Source: Acidobacteria bacterium 13_1_20CM_58_21 (GTDB lineage Bacteria > Acidobacteriota > Terriglobia > Acidiferrales > UBA7541). From it: a stretch of DNA of 38,567 nt. This document shows, one piece after another, positions 1 to 8,411 of this stretch; the first letter of the stretch is position 1, and every line of letters begins with the position of its first letter. The stretch spans positions 1 to 38,567 of the forward strand of contig MNIJ01000123.1 in NCBI GenBank assembly GCA_001919715.1, read 5' to 3'. The notes below the pieces were generated by a model. The model was not told where the DNA came from. It did not search any database and saw only the letters and a list, made by a program, of their open reading frames with translations. A program made the translations under genes and the position numbers.

Positions 1-1
1 C

Positions 2-862
2 ATCAATCTGGACGGCGGCGAATTCGAAAAGGACAAAGACAAACGGCTGCTCGCGGGAATTCAAGCCAGCGAAAAAGTTTATGTGGATTTTCAGTTCGAA
101 TCGCTGAATCCCGGCGGGCATAGCTCGGTCCCTAGCCCGGACAACGCCATCTACCACTTGGCCGGTGCGCTGTCCCGTTTAGAAAGGTATTCCTTCCCCG
201 AAAGGATCAACGAAATCACGCGGAGTTATTTCGAACGGAACGCCGCGCTGGCGAGCGGACAGGTGGCCGCGGATATGAAAGCCGTGGCCCAGCAACCCCC
301 GGATCCTGGAGCAGTAGAGCGGCTCTCGGAAGCGCCTTATTTCAATTCTCTTTTGCACACCACCTGCGTGGCCACCATGCTCTCCGGCGGGCATGCCCGC
401 AATGCACTCCCGCAAACCGCGCGCGCCAACGTCAATTGCCGGATTTTTCCGGGGGAAGACCCGGAGGAAGTTCGCCGCACGCTCGAGCGGGTTGCCAGCG
501 ACCCGCAAGTCAGGATCACCACTGTTTCACAGCTTGCTCCGGACGGAAAGGTAGTGCCCGTGCCTCCCTCGCCGCTTCTCCCTGAGGTGACTCAGGCCAT
601 GGAGAGAGTCTTGACGATCACCTGGCCGGGTGTGCCTCTGGTTGCCACCATGTCCACCGGGGCCACCGACGGAAAGTACACGCGCATCGCCGGCATCCCG
701 ACCTTCGGCATCTCCTGCATGTTTTTTGACATCCACGACAATCGCGAGCATGGGAAGGACGAGCGTGTCGGCGTCCAGGACTTTTACGACGGCGTGGACT
801 TCAATTACCGGCTTATCAAGGAGCTGTCTTCGCCCTCCATGAGGAACACGCCCAAGAAATAA
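2..862 (+). CDS. M20 family metallopeptidase, C-terminal part (5' end cut by window edge)
   Basis: The reading frame is open to the left edge of the window, so the true start lies outside; the GTG at 83 is internal. The visible 286 residues cover the M20 dimerisation (lid) domain, seen at NPGGHSSVPSPDNAIYHLAG, and the end of the catalytic domain. A conserved stretch with SGGHARNALPQTARANVNCR is followed by ATDGKYTRIAGIPTFGIS and then by EHGKDERV, whose His is the usual C-terminal metal ligand of the family. M20 enzymes are two-zinc exo- or dipeptidases, or amidohydrolases, which remove residues from peptides or N-acyl amino acids. The two Asp/Glu metal-binding motifs and any signal peptide should lie upstream and cannot be checked. 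Substrate cannot be told from this part. The gene converges with the M48 protease gene. Confidence 0.9.
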   Translation: MNLDGGEFEKDKDKRLLAGIQASEKVYVDFQFESLNPGGHSSVPSPDNAIYHLAGALSRLERYSFPERINEITRSYFERNAALASGQVAADMKAVAQQPPDPGAVERLSEAPYFNSLLHTTCVATMLSGGHARNALPQTARANVNCRIFPGEDPEEVRRTLERVASDPQVRITTVSQLAPDGKVVPVPPSPLLPEVTQAMERVLTITWPGVPLVATMSTGATDGKYTRIAGIPTFGISCMFFDIHDNREHGKDERVGVQDFYDGVDFNYRLIKELSSPSMRNTPKK

Positions 863-884
863 GTCCTGGCGAGCAAAATAAAAT

Positions 885-912
885 GGCCCGGAGCAGAGAC
901 CTTCTCCGGGCC
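885..912 (-). terminator. Rho-independent terminator of the tonB-like/M48 unit
   Basis: A perfect 9-bp inverted repeat (arms GGCCCGGAG at 885-893 and CTCCGGGCC at 904-912) has a 10-nt loop. Read on the minus strand it is followed directly by a T-rich tract (ATTTTATTTT). It sits about 30 nt past the stop of the M48 gene. On the plus strand no T-run follows the stem, so it is directional and fits the minus-strand unit rather than the M20 gene. Confidence 0.8.
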
Positions 913-943
913 GTGGTATCGCTTCAACCGCGAAATTGTCTAA

Positions 944-2635
944 CTACGGCTTACCGGGCGCGGCTTCGCCGGTCTTCGGATCGCTTGGCGCGGCCGCGCT
1001 GGCGGCGATGGGTTTGGAGGTCTCCGTGCCGTAGCGCATCAGGTAAGGCATAAATGGGGTGACTTCAAATGGCATCTTTTCACGTTCCGCCACTGTGCCC
1101 ACCGGCTTGCTCTTAATGAGATCCAGCTTATCGTTCCACGAATCCAGCTTCACTCGTCCGCCGATCGGAAGCGCCACAATGGCCTGCGGGTTCTGCTTCT
1201 GGTCAGCCGGCATGGAGGACCGCAGATCACCGATGACCGGCACCCGGTCGCCGAGGTGCGGGCTGATCAGGTTCGGAATTTCCTTTTCGCGTGTAGTGAG
1301 GGCAGCCAGAAAGAGCCCGGCGTTTCCGAGCTGGTTCTTATAAGGGGAATTGGTCAGGATTTGCATCGCTTTGGTGTTGGCGGACCTCTCCTCGTCGGGA
1401 GTCCGCGCAAATCCGAAATGGCGGAAAGTTTCCTTGTCGTCGATCAGCAATTGATCGAAGAAAGCATAGCTGGAATCGAGACGGTGGCCGAGAACGACGT
1501 GGCCGAGTTCGTGTGCGATCATGGTTGCCAGACTGGCCTCATCCGGCAGCACGTCGATCAACCCGCGGCTGAGGACGATGGTGTGACCGACAGTGAAGGA
1601 CTCGAGCGTCGAGGTCATCATCACGCGGCAGCGTACCTCCGGGTCAACATCAATATTGTTGGTGACCTCCAGGTTGTTGACCACCGTCTCGAGGACCTTG
1701 TCGACTTCGCCGCGCGGCGCCATCAGGCCGATGCGCTCCAGGCGATCGACAACGTTATCTTCCGCCTGGCGGTCCCAGGAGCGCTGGGCCTGAATGGGGG
1801 AAAGGTCATTCGCCGTTTTGGTATCGTCCTGCACCGGGGTCTCCACCAGGATCTTGCTCAATTCCTGTTCCTGGCTGGAGTGACCGACGTTGTAGCCCCA
1901 CAGCCGGGTCTGCGCTTTGAAGTCCAGTTTCTTGGCCAGGGCGTAGTGCAAATCTCTTTCCTCGCTGTAGATGAAGGAAGGCATCCATTGGCCCGGCTGC
2001 ACATTGGTGCGCCAGCTGTCGAAGTGGAAGTACCAGCTGGAGTGCCCGCTGCCACCATAAGCGCCGTTAAATCGAACAATGTTGTAATCCTGATCTTCGA
2101 CCCAGATGCGGCCAAGGAAGCGGCCCTTGCCGGCCCTATCCTGAGGCGTCACGTCGAACACCAGGCAACGCACTTCGCCGAGGAATTCGCGGCGCACGTA
2201 ATCGAACTTGTAGTGCTGCTTGTCGAAGCCATTTGTATCGATGAAGATCATCTGCAGGAAGCCGTCCGGGAGGAACTGCATGGCGAAAGAGAAGAAGTTG
2301 CCAATGGAACCAAAAATCTTCTTGCCCTTGCCGTTGATGTCCGTCAAGGAAACCAGCGACACACCCTTCGAGAAGTCCGCGCGGCCGAGGAAATACTTGT
2401 CGCCGGCGGGCGTGTAGCCAAGATCCTTATCGGGCTTCAAGTTCTGGATGTAGGTCTCCACCAGCGGCGTATACTGTTTGATCTGCTGGTTGGCCCGGTT
2501 TTCATTGGTGATCACGCGGTCGACCACGTCGCTCATGGTCCGCGCCTGATCGGCCGGCCGGGGGGCCTCGGTGGCCGCCACCGTCCCCAGCCCGCTCAAA
2601 ATAAGGACAAAAATAGCAGTTGCTACCTTACGCAT
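944..2635 (-). CDS. Secreted M48 family metalloprotease
   Basis: A protein of 563 residues with an N-terminal signal peptide (MRKVATAIFVLILSGLGTVAA). Residues about 40-270 form a region rich in beta-strand-like sequence that I do not assign to a known domain. The C-terminal half carries the zinc-protease motif HELGH (His375, Glu376, His379) within ATMIAHELGHVVLGHR, as in M48 (BepA/HtpX-like) peptidases. The probable third ligand is Glu416 in EERSAN, where the usual Asp of the E-x-x-A-D pattern is Asn. There are no transmembrane segments after the signal, so a periplasmic place is likely; periplasmic M48 enzymes commonly do outer-membrane quality control. The start has a strong GGGGAGAG ribosome site. 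The gene lies 18 nt after the TonB-like gene, so the two are probably co-transcribed. A role in processing outer-membrane proteins is inference. Confidence 0.9.
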   Translation of the reverse strand: MRKVATAIFVLILSGLGTVAATEAPRPADQARTMSDVVDRVITNENRANQQIKQYTPLVETYIQNLKPDKDLGYTPAGDKYFLGRADFSKGVSLVSLTDINGKGKKIFGSIGNFFSFAMQFLPDGFLQMIFIDTNGFDKQHYKFDYVRREFLGEVRCLVFDVTPQDRAGKGRFLGRIWVEDQDYNIVRFNGAYGGSGHSSWYFHFDSWRTNVQPGQWMPSFIYSEERDLHYALAKKLDFKAQTRLWGYNVGHSSQEQELSKILVETPVQDDTKTANDLSPIQAQRSWDRQAEDNVVDRLERIGLMAPRGEVDKVLETVVNNLEVTNNIDVDPEVRCRVMMTSTLESFTVGHTIVLSRGLIDVLPDEASLATMIAHELGHVVLGHRLDSSYAFFDQLLIDDKETFRHFGFARTPDEERSANTKAMQILTNSPYKNQLGNAGLFLAALTTREKEIPNLISPHLGDRVPVIGDLRSSMPADQKQNPQAIVALPIGGRVKLDSWNDKLDLIKSKPVGTVAEREKMPFEVTPFMPYLMRYGTETSKPIAASAAAPSDPKTGEAAPGKP

Positions 2636-2653
2636 TGTCTCTCTCCCCTTAGC

Positions 2654-3814
2654 TTAGTAAGCCAAACGGAATTCAATTCGCACGCGAGCCGGGAAATCCA
2701 CTGGCTGTCCTTCGCGTCTTGCCGGCTTGAACTTGATCTGCCGCGCCGCGCGAGATGCTGCTTCATCGAGACCATGGCCCAGACCACTTATCACTCGGAT
2801 CACTTGGATGCTGCCGTTTGAAAGAAATACCATATCGAGAACAACGTCGCCTTCAATTTTCAGGCTACGCCCTTCTGTGGTGTACTCTGGACGAGGTTTG
2901 TCCAGGATGTCAACAGGCGTCGTGGGGTTTTCACCCGCCGACGCTTTCTTTTTCGGCGCGACGCTCGCGGTGCTCTGATCCGCAAAGCCAGTGGACTGCA
3001 GCGCGGCGTGCTTGGTGCTTGGCGGCGGGTTCGCCGTACCATTGCCGAAGCCGGTGCTCGCCACGGTGCCGCGAATTCCTTTATCGCCGCCCGTGCCGTT
3101 TCCGTATCCCGGTCCCCCTGGCAAAGCGGGAGAACCAAGACGATTGACGTTGGTGGCTTTGTTCGGATCACCTTTACCCGGGATTCCGTTGGGATCGCCA
3201 AAGCCGCCGGTTTGCACTTTGTTCACGGGAGCCACGACCGTTGCCGGAGCAGCGCTACCGGTTCCCAGATTACCGACTTTCACTTCTTCTTTGGGCCGCT
3301 TTGGCTGACTCGTCGGGGTATCGATTTTCACCTGTTGGAATTCCGGACGGAGTTCCACGGGCTTGGCTTCCAAGGTCTTTATCTTCGGTGGCGCGACTTT
3401 TGCCGCGAGAAAAACGTGCGTCTGCTTGGGGTTGAGCTTTACCGGTTCAGGCACCACCGGCTTGGGAGCCGGAGGCGCCACTTTGGCCTTGAGCTTCGGC
3501 GGAGGTGGAGGCTTTGGCGCAACGGGGACTGCAATAACCGGCTGCATCAACTCCACAACGCGGAAGTTCAATGCCGTTGGCATCTGCTGTGGGAAGATTA
3601 CAGGAAGCGTGAGCAGAAACGCCACAATCGCAACTTGTCCGGCGGCGCTCAGTCCGATGCGGCCCCAGCGTGGCTTGGAATCAGGGAGCAAGGCCAGTCG
3701 TGCTGTCACCGGTCTCGTGCCGATAGCCTTCTTCCACGCCTGTGGTTCGCCCAAACGGCCGCGGTTGGCCTCAAAACCGACGCCCAGTGTGTTCTTACGT
3801 GGTGGATTCGACAT
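2654..3814 (-). CDS. TonB family energy-transducer-like protein
   Basis: A protein of 386 residues. The ATG at 3814 is preferred over an in-frame GTG at 3823 because it follows a GGTGA sequence. A basic N-terminal tail of about 50 residues precedes one membrane segment (GLSAAGQVAIVAFLLTLPVI). A long Pro/Lys-rich stretch follows (VPVAPKPPPPPKLKAKVAPP and similar), then a Gly-rich linker with several GFG/GNG units. The last 80 residues are a TonB C-terminal domain (DKPRPEYTTEGRSLKIEGDV ... IKFKPARREGQPVDFPARVR). Such proteins span the periplasm and pass energy from the inner membrane to outer-membrane receptors. ExbB and ExbD are not in the window, so this could also be a TonB-like protein with another job. 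The TonB-dependent receptor at 14.6-18.3 kb is a possible partner, by inference only. Confidence 0.88.
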   Translation of the reverse strand: MSNPPRKNTLGVGFEANRGRLGEPQAWKKAIGTRPVTARLALLPDSKPRWGRIGLSAAGQVAIVAFLLTLPVIFPQQMPTALNFRVVELMQPVIAVPVAPKPPPPPKLKAKVAPPAPKPVVPEPVKLNPKQTHVFLAAKVAPPKIKTLEAKPVELRPEFQQVKIDTPTSQPKRPKEEVKVGNLGTGSAAPATVVAPVNKVQTGGFGDPNGIPGKGDPNKATNVNRLGSPALPGGPGYGNGTGGDKGIRGTVASTGFGNGTANPPPSTKHAALQSTGFADQSTASVAPKKKASAGENPTTPVDILDKPRPEYTTEGRSLKIEGDVVLDMVFLSNGSIQVIRVISGLGHGLDEAASRAARQIKFKPARREGQPVDFPARVRIEFRLAY

Positions 3815-4280
3815 GGTTGTCACCGCGTGCCGCCTCGTGAAATTCCGGCCGCGAAACGTGGGTGGTCTAAAAATGCCTAACGCTCCCCAGTCCGCCTGCT
3901 AAATAGGAAGTGCTCTACCAGTACCAGCGTACTGACGAGGCTGAGGAAGCCCGATAGGACTTTCGTACTAGCGTCGCGAAGTCGCTAATGCTATCGCGAA
4001 CGCATGGTAACGCACCCAGTTTTAACCCGGCGAGGCAGCTGGTTGCGGCGGGGCGCGCAACACATAAATAGGATACCCTAAACCCGCTCAAGGTTGCGTC
4101 TCTTTTCGACGCCAGTTGTCCCCCGCCTGGTTTATCCTCATCTGGGGCCGCAAAGCCCCGGACTTCAGCCCGGGGATATAGGGCCCCTGAAAACGTCAGC
4201 TGCTCGATATAACTCTTGAGAATGTTCAAGGGGGCACCGCCGCAACTGGCGGGTTTGGTGGGATACAGTAAGCAATTAAC
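3815..4280. other. Intergenic region between divergent tonB-like and sigma-factor genes
   Basis: About 466 bases without a supported gene. It must hold the promoters of both flanking genes, but I see no convincing -35/-10 pair on either strand. Small open frames here have no family features and look fortuitous. The only clear structure is the GC-rich palindromic element at 4144-4187, listed separately. The sigma-factor ATG at 4281 has only a weak purine-rich site upstream. Confidence 0.6.
4144..4187. repeat. GC-rich multi-stem palindromic element (copy A)
   Basis: Nested inverted repeats: GGGGC (4144-4148) with GCCCC (4155-4159), alternatively CCCCGG (4156-4161) with CCGGGG (4170-4175), and an outer GGGGCC with GGCCCC (4182-4187). 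The core CCCCGGACTTCAGCCCGGGG is, on the other strand, closely similar to the element at 29434-29463, and its ending recurs at 8381-8390. This suggests a dispersed intergenic repeat family rather than a terminator, as no T-run follows on either strand. Confidence 0.5.
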
Positions 4281-5261
4281 ATGGACAACGATCCCCAGAG
4301 CCGGTCTGGAGACGCGCATACCGCGGAACCGCTGCCGTCGCTACAGGATTGCGCCCCGTTGGTCGAGTGGCTGTACGCCGAGGCCAAGGCCTCACGCTGG
4401 GGGCTCTCTCGTGGGCATTTCACGATGGCCCTCGAACGCAGCGTCACTAAGCGCTGGGCGAGTGGTGCGCTCAGTGCACCTAAGCTCGAAGAATATCTCC
4501 GCGCGTTGCATCTGGAAGATTTAGCTTTGGCCACCGCTTGTGCCGAAGGGGGTGAGGCGGCTTGGGAGTATTTTTTCACCCACTACCGCGCTTACTTGCG
4601 CGCCGCGGCGGCCGCCATGATTCGCTCGGGTTCGGCGGAAGCCGGTGATCTCGCGGATTCCCTTTTTTCCGAGTTGTACGGTTTGGCCGGCGGCCAAGGC
4701 TCGGAGCGTTCGCTCTTCCGTTACTTCCATGGGCGCAGTTCGCTAAAAACCTGGCTCCGTGCCGTTCTCGCCCGGCGGCACATTGATGCCATCCGTGCTG
4801 GCCGCCGCTTCGAGGAACTTGGCGAGGACGAAACGGGCGAGGGACGGCCGAAGATCTTCGTCGGACCGCCGATCGAGCCTACGGATCCCTATCGCGAGCG
4901 CTACGTCCGGTCATTCACCCGAGCCCTAGAGAAGGCGCTCGAAGGCCTCCAACCACAGGCAAGGGAGAGGCTCCGCCTCTATTACGCCGAGGAGAAAACG
5001 CTTGCGGAGATCGGACGGCTGCTCGGGGAGCACGAATCCAGTGTTTCGCGTCATCTGGACCGCGCGCGGCGCGATTTGCGGCAGGCGGTGGAGAACCTTC
5101 TTCGTCACGGTATCGGGGAGGCCAACGGTTCCGCCGGACTAAGCGATGCGGAGATCGCTCTGTGTTTCGAATACAGCGCGGAAGACACCCCCATCGATTT
5201 GCAGAAATTGCTGCCGCGCTCCAACTCGCGGTCCCCGGCAACCGCCAAGCGGACGCCATGA
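4281..5261 (+). CDS. RNA polymerase sigma-70 family factor with N- and C-terminal extensions
   Basis: A protein of 326 residues, much longer than a usual ECF factor of 160-220. Residues about 90-178 look like region 2 (AWEYFFTHYRAYLRAAA through RSSLKTWLRAVLARRHIDAI). Residues about 210-275 are region 4, with the helix-turn-helix KTLAEIGRLLGEHESSVSRH followed by LDRARRDLRQAV. The first 88 residues and the last 50 fit no domain I know; the tail is acidic and then Ser/Arg-rich. The product should direct RNA polymerase to a specific promoter set. The next gene, 51 nt downstream, encodes a membrane zinc-finger protein that is the obvious candidate anti-sigma factor. Target genes cannot be told; autoregulation of this three-gene unit is likely but not shown. 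Confidence 0.87.
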   Translation: MDNDPQSRSGDAHTAEPLPSLQDCAPLVEWLYAEAKASRWGLSRGHFTMALERSVTKRWASGALSAPKLEEYLRALHLEDLALATACAEGGEAAWEYFFTHYRAYLRAAAAAMIRSGSAEAGDLADSLFSELYGLAGGQGSERSLFRYFHGRSSLKTWLRAVLARRHIDAIRAGRRFEELGEDETGEGRPKIFVGPPIEPTDPYRERYVRSFTRALEKALEGLQPQARERLRLYYAEEKTLAEIGRLLGEHESSVSRHLDRARRDLRQAVENLLRHGIGEANGSAGLSDAEIALCFEYSAEDTPIDLQKLLPRSNSRSPATAKRTP

Positions 5262-5312
5262 CCGCGCGGTGCAAGAAAACGTTGAAGTTTCGTTCTAACC
5301 AGGGAGAAGCCT

Positions 5313-6716
5313 ATGGCGTCTGACGAACGCGATCGGAGATTTGACCAAGCGCTGGCTCGCCATCTGCGCCCCGCCGCTCCGTCGGGTGCAGCTGCGAGAT
5401 GGCCCGCTCGGGAGAGTGGCGCGTGCCCTGACTCGGAAACGCTGGCGGCTTATCATGAGCGGTCTTTGCTTCCCGAGGAAATGAATTTCTGGAAGGGGCA
5501 TGTGGTCGGCTGCGCCGACTGCCAGACCGTGCTCGCCCACTTGGAGGCCACCGACGAGATTCCCTGGCTGGCGGCGGACCAAGAGAAGGTCCAGGCCCAA
5601 GGAGAACCAGCGCTTTTGGCATCAGCTTCCTACCAAAGCCAGCCTGCGTCTCCCCTAACGCCAGCGAAAAAATCTCCTCGCGTCCTCCTTTTCGGAGGCG
5701 CCCGCTGGCCATGGCTCGCTCCCGCGGGAGCTCTTGCCGCCGGTCTGCTCGTTTGGATGGTCCTGCATGAAAATCAATCCTGGCGGCCTCGAGCCTGGCC
5801 CGAAAATGAAAACAAAGTGGCGCAAAATCGAGACCTTCCTTCGGTTTCAACAGTCGCGCCGCGGTCTTCTCCGCCTGAAGAATCGTCCAGGAAACCACCA
5901 TCGCCGGTCGGCGGAGGTGCGCGCCGCGTAGCTTCCGATTCCACCAAGCAAAGCGAAAAGGTCAGCGAGGCAGCCAGGACGCGGTCCCCCGGCGACAAAG
6001 AACTCGACGCGCGAAAGGACGGCGCGCGCGATGCTTTCGTGGATTTGCTGACTGCCGCCGAGCCGCTCGACCTCGACGCCAAGAATCCCCGAGAGACCTT
6101 ACGGAAAAAAGAAGAAGCCCAAGGCGGAAATGTTCAAGCCGCGCTCGCGCAATCGCAGAACGCTCAAACTCAGAATCAATACAATTATGCTCCGCAAAGA
6201 GTCCCCGGCCCCAGCCCCCTGAACCAGATGGAAAATGCGAAGAAGGTAAAAGGAGCGGTGGCGGCTGCGCCGCCATCCCCGGAACCGCCTCCCAGTGCGG
6301 TATCCAGCTTCAGCAACCCGGCTTCCCTCGAAGTCGCCCGGGCGATTTCCAATCCGCGTTTGATCTCACCGCCGGGCTCGAACGTCATGTGGCTCGCCGG
6401 ACGCTCCGGCCTGATCGAATTCTCCGGGGATGGCGGCGCCTCCTGGTCGCGGCAAACCAGCGGGGTGCTCGCCGAGTTGCTCGGCGGTTCCGCTCCCTCG
6501 GACAAAATCTGCTGGATCGTGGGCCGCCTCGGAGCCCTTCTTCTGACCACCGATGGCGGCGCGCATTGGGCCTCGATTTCTTCCCCCCTCGCGGAGGATC
6601 TTGGCGGGATTCGCGCCACGGACGCGCAGCACGCCACGATTTGGAACGCCCGAAATACCAAGAATTTCGAAACCAGCGACGGCGGGCGGACCTGGAAGCG
6701 CGTCCCCCATCCCTGA
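5313..6716 (+). CDS. Putative anti-sigma factor: zinc-finger domain, one membrane span, periplasmic Ycf48/BNR-like domain
   Basis: A protein of 467 residues with a good ribosome site (GGGAGAAG, 4 nt before ATG). Residues about 35-80 contain HVVGCADC (His63, Cys67, Cys70), the HxxxCxxC pattern of zinc-finger anti-sigma domains. One membrane span follows at about 131-151 (WPWLAPAGALAAGLLVWMVL). Then comes a long, low-complexity, Pro-, Gln- and Lys-rich linker. Residues about 340-467 carry repeated S-x-D-G-G-x-x-W (Asp-box) motifs: SGDGGASW, TTDGGAHW and TSDGGRTW, as in Ycf48/BNR beta-propeller repeats. The topology predicted is zinc finger inside and propeller repeats in the periplasm. The arrangement suggests that an envelope signal controls the sigma factor encoded just upstream. 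The propeller part is shorter than a full seven-blade Ycf48, so it may be partial or oligomerise. Confidence 0.8.
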   Translation: MASDERDRRFDQALARHLRPAAPSGAAARWPARESGACPDSETLAAYHERSLLPEEMNFWKGHVVGCADCQTVLAHLEATDEIPWLAADQEKVQAQGEPALLASASYQSQPASPLTPAKKSPRVLLFGGARWPWLAPAGALAAGLLVWMVLHENQSWRPRAWPENENKVAQNRDLPSVSTVAPRSSPPEESSRKPPSPVGGGARRVASDSTKQSEKVSEAARTRSPGDKELDARKDGARDAFVDLLTAAEPLDLDAKNPRETLRKKEEAQGGNVQAALAQSQNAQTQNQYNYAPQRVPGPSPLNQMENAKKVKGAVAAAPPSPEPPPSAVSSFSNPASLEVARAISNPRLISPPGSNVMWLAGRSGLIEFSGDGGASWSRQTSGVLAELLGGSAPSDKICWIVGRLGALLLTTDGGAHWASISSPLAEDLGGIRATDAQHATIWNARNTKNFETSDGGRTWKRVPHP

Positions 6717-6809
6717 TGCGCAGGGCGCTCTGCCCGCCCGTCCCGTGCAAGAATCTTCGCCCGCGTCGTTCTAACCCCCAGAAGGCCAATCCAGATTGAG
6801 GTGAAAGTG

Positions 6810-8330
6810 ATGAACATCCCCGGGAGTAAGGCAACTACGCGATGGTTATGGATGATTTCCACTGCCCTGATGCTCACCGCCGGAGCGGCAATTCTGTATT
6901 CCGCGGCAGTGGGCAGCAAGGTTTTTGCGTCACAAGAGAAAGAGTCCGGCCGCGCCAGCGCGGGCGAGCAATCCACGAGCCTGAACGATCAGACCGACCT
7001 GAACGTCACCGTGTACAACTCCAATATCGCCCTGGTACGCGATGTTCGGCAGCTCCTGCTTCCCAGCGGAACGTTTCGTCTGAAATTCATGGACATCGCC
7101 GCCACCGTCAATCCCGCGACCGTTCATTTCCGTTCGCTGAACGACCCGGAAAAACTCGGGGTCATCGAACAGAACTACGAATACGACCTTCTCGAGCCCG
7201 CCAAACTGCTGCACAAGTACGTCGGCAAGGAAGTCACTCTGGTGCGCTCGTATCAGGAGAACAACTCAACCAAGCGCGAAGAGATCAAGGCGACCTTGCT
7301 TTCCGATAACAACGGGCCGGTCTGGAAAATCGGCAACGACATCGTGACCGGAATGTTTGCCGAGAGTTATCGCTTCCCCGAAGTCCCCGCGAATCTCTAC
7401 GAGCGCCCCACGCTGCTGATGTCGCTGGAAAATTCCGGTGCGAAAAAACAGCAGGTGGAAGCTTCCTACCTCGCGAGCAATTTGTCCTGGAATGCCGATT
7501 ACGTTCTTACTGTGGCGCGCGACGACAAGAACGCTGACCTGGATGGCTGGGTTACCGTTGTCAACAACAGCGGCACGGCGTTTCACAATGCGCGGCTCCA
7601 GCTCGTGGCCGGAGAGCTGAATCGGGTTCAACAGAACGGCGGGCTGCGGGACATGGCGGTTAGCCGGGCCATGGAGGCCAAGGCAGCTGCCCCGCAGTTC
7701 CAGCAGGAAAGCTTCAGCGAATACCATCTGTACTCGCTCGGCCGAAAGACTTCGGTCGAAGACAAAGAAACCAAGCAGATCAGTTTGCTGCAGGGCAGTG
7801 GCGTTCCAGTGGAGAAGATTTTCGTCGTGAACGGGCAGAACTACTATTACCACAATGCACAAAACCCAGGAGCACCGCTGAAAGATCCGGTGATGGTCTA
7901 TTACAAGTTCAAAAATGAAGAAAAGTCCGGCCTGGGAATTCCGCTTCCTGCGGGCAACGTCCGTGTCTATCAAAAGGACTCCAAAGGCGGCATTCTCTTT
8001 GCCGGCGAGGATCGCATCGACCACACCCCCAAGGATGAGGACGTCAACATTCATATCGGCAACGCTTTTGATGTGGTCGCCGAACACAAGCAGACCGATT
8101 ACAAGAGCATAGCGAGCCACGTCTGGGAGATGGAATTTGAAATCACGCTGCGCAACCACAAGGACACACCCATCACCGTGCAAGTGAACGAGCCTATCGG
8201 CGGCGATTGGGAGATGCTTTCTTCTTCCTACAAGTACACCAAGACGGCTGCCTTCGCGGCCCAATTCAATGTCCCGGTGGCCAAAGACGGCAAGTCCGTG
8301 CTGAAATACCGCATCCGCGCAAAGTGGTAG
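6810..8330 (+). CDS. DUF4139 domain-containing protein, secreted or membrane-anchored
   Basis: A protein of 506 residues. The ATG at 6810 is chosen over the GTG at 6801 because GAGGTG (6798-6803) lies 6 nt before it. An N-terminal hydrophobic segment (WLWMISTALMLTAGAAILYS) is a signal anchor or signal peptide. The rest resembles DUF4139 proteins: an early NVTVYNSNIALVRDVRQLLL motif, then LSWNADYVLTV and a WVTVVNNSGTAFHNARLQLV stretch, and a C-terminal beta-rich region with PITVQVNEPIGGDWEM. The biochemical function of the family is not established. The gene follows the sigma/zinc-finger pair by 93 nt on the same strand, so it may belong to that unit or be one of its targets. It converges with the methyltransferase gene. 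Confidence 0.8.
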   Translation: MNIPGSKATTRWLWMISTALMLTAGAAILYSAAVGSKVFASQEKESGRASAGEQSTSLNDQTDLNVTVYNSNIALVRDVRQLLLPSGTFRLKFMDIAATVNPATVHFRSLNDPEKLGVIEQNYEYDLLEPAKLLHKYVGKEVTLVRSYQENNSTKREEIKATLLSDNNGPVWKIGNDIVTGMFAESYRFPEVPANLYERPTLLMSLENSGAKKQQVEASYLASNLSWNADYVLTVARDDKNADLDGWVTVVNNSGTAFHNARLQLVAGELNRVQQNGGLRDMAVSRAMEAKAAAPQFQQESFSEYHLYSLGRKTSVEDKETKQISLLQGSGVPVEKIFVVNGQNYYYHNAQNPGAPLKDPVMVYYKFKNEEKSGLGIPLPAGNVRVYQKDSKGGILFAGEDRIDHTPKDEDVNIHIGNAFDVVAEHKQTDYKSIASHVWEMEFEITLRNHKDTPITVQVNEPIGGDWEMLSSSYKYTKTAAFAAQFNVPVAKDGKSVLKYRIRAKW

Positions 8331-8356
8331 GACGCGCCAGGCAAATCGCGTTTTTA

Positions 8357-8402
8357 GGAGCGCAGCTTTATCCTGAGCGTTAGCCCGGGGATGCCGCGCT
8401 CC
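8357..8402. repeat. Inverted repeat between convergent genes, with a partial copy of the palindromic core
   Basis: A perfect 7-bp inverted repeat (GGAGCGC at 8357-8363, GCGCTCC at 8396-8402) encloses 32 nt that include TTAGCCCGGGG (8380-8390), which matches one end of the elements at 4144-4187 and 29434-29463. It lies between the convergent DUF4139 and methyltransferase genes. A T-run precedes rather than follows the stem on the plus strand, and no T-run follows on the minus strand, so a classical terminator is not well supported. Confidence 0.45.
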
Positions 8403-8411
8403 GTTTGGTCT

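Noticed and set aside
1256..2821. A 521-residue plus-strand frame opposite the M48 protease gene
   Set aside because: Antisense to a gene with an intact signal peptide and HELGH site; no family features of its own.
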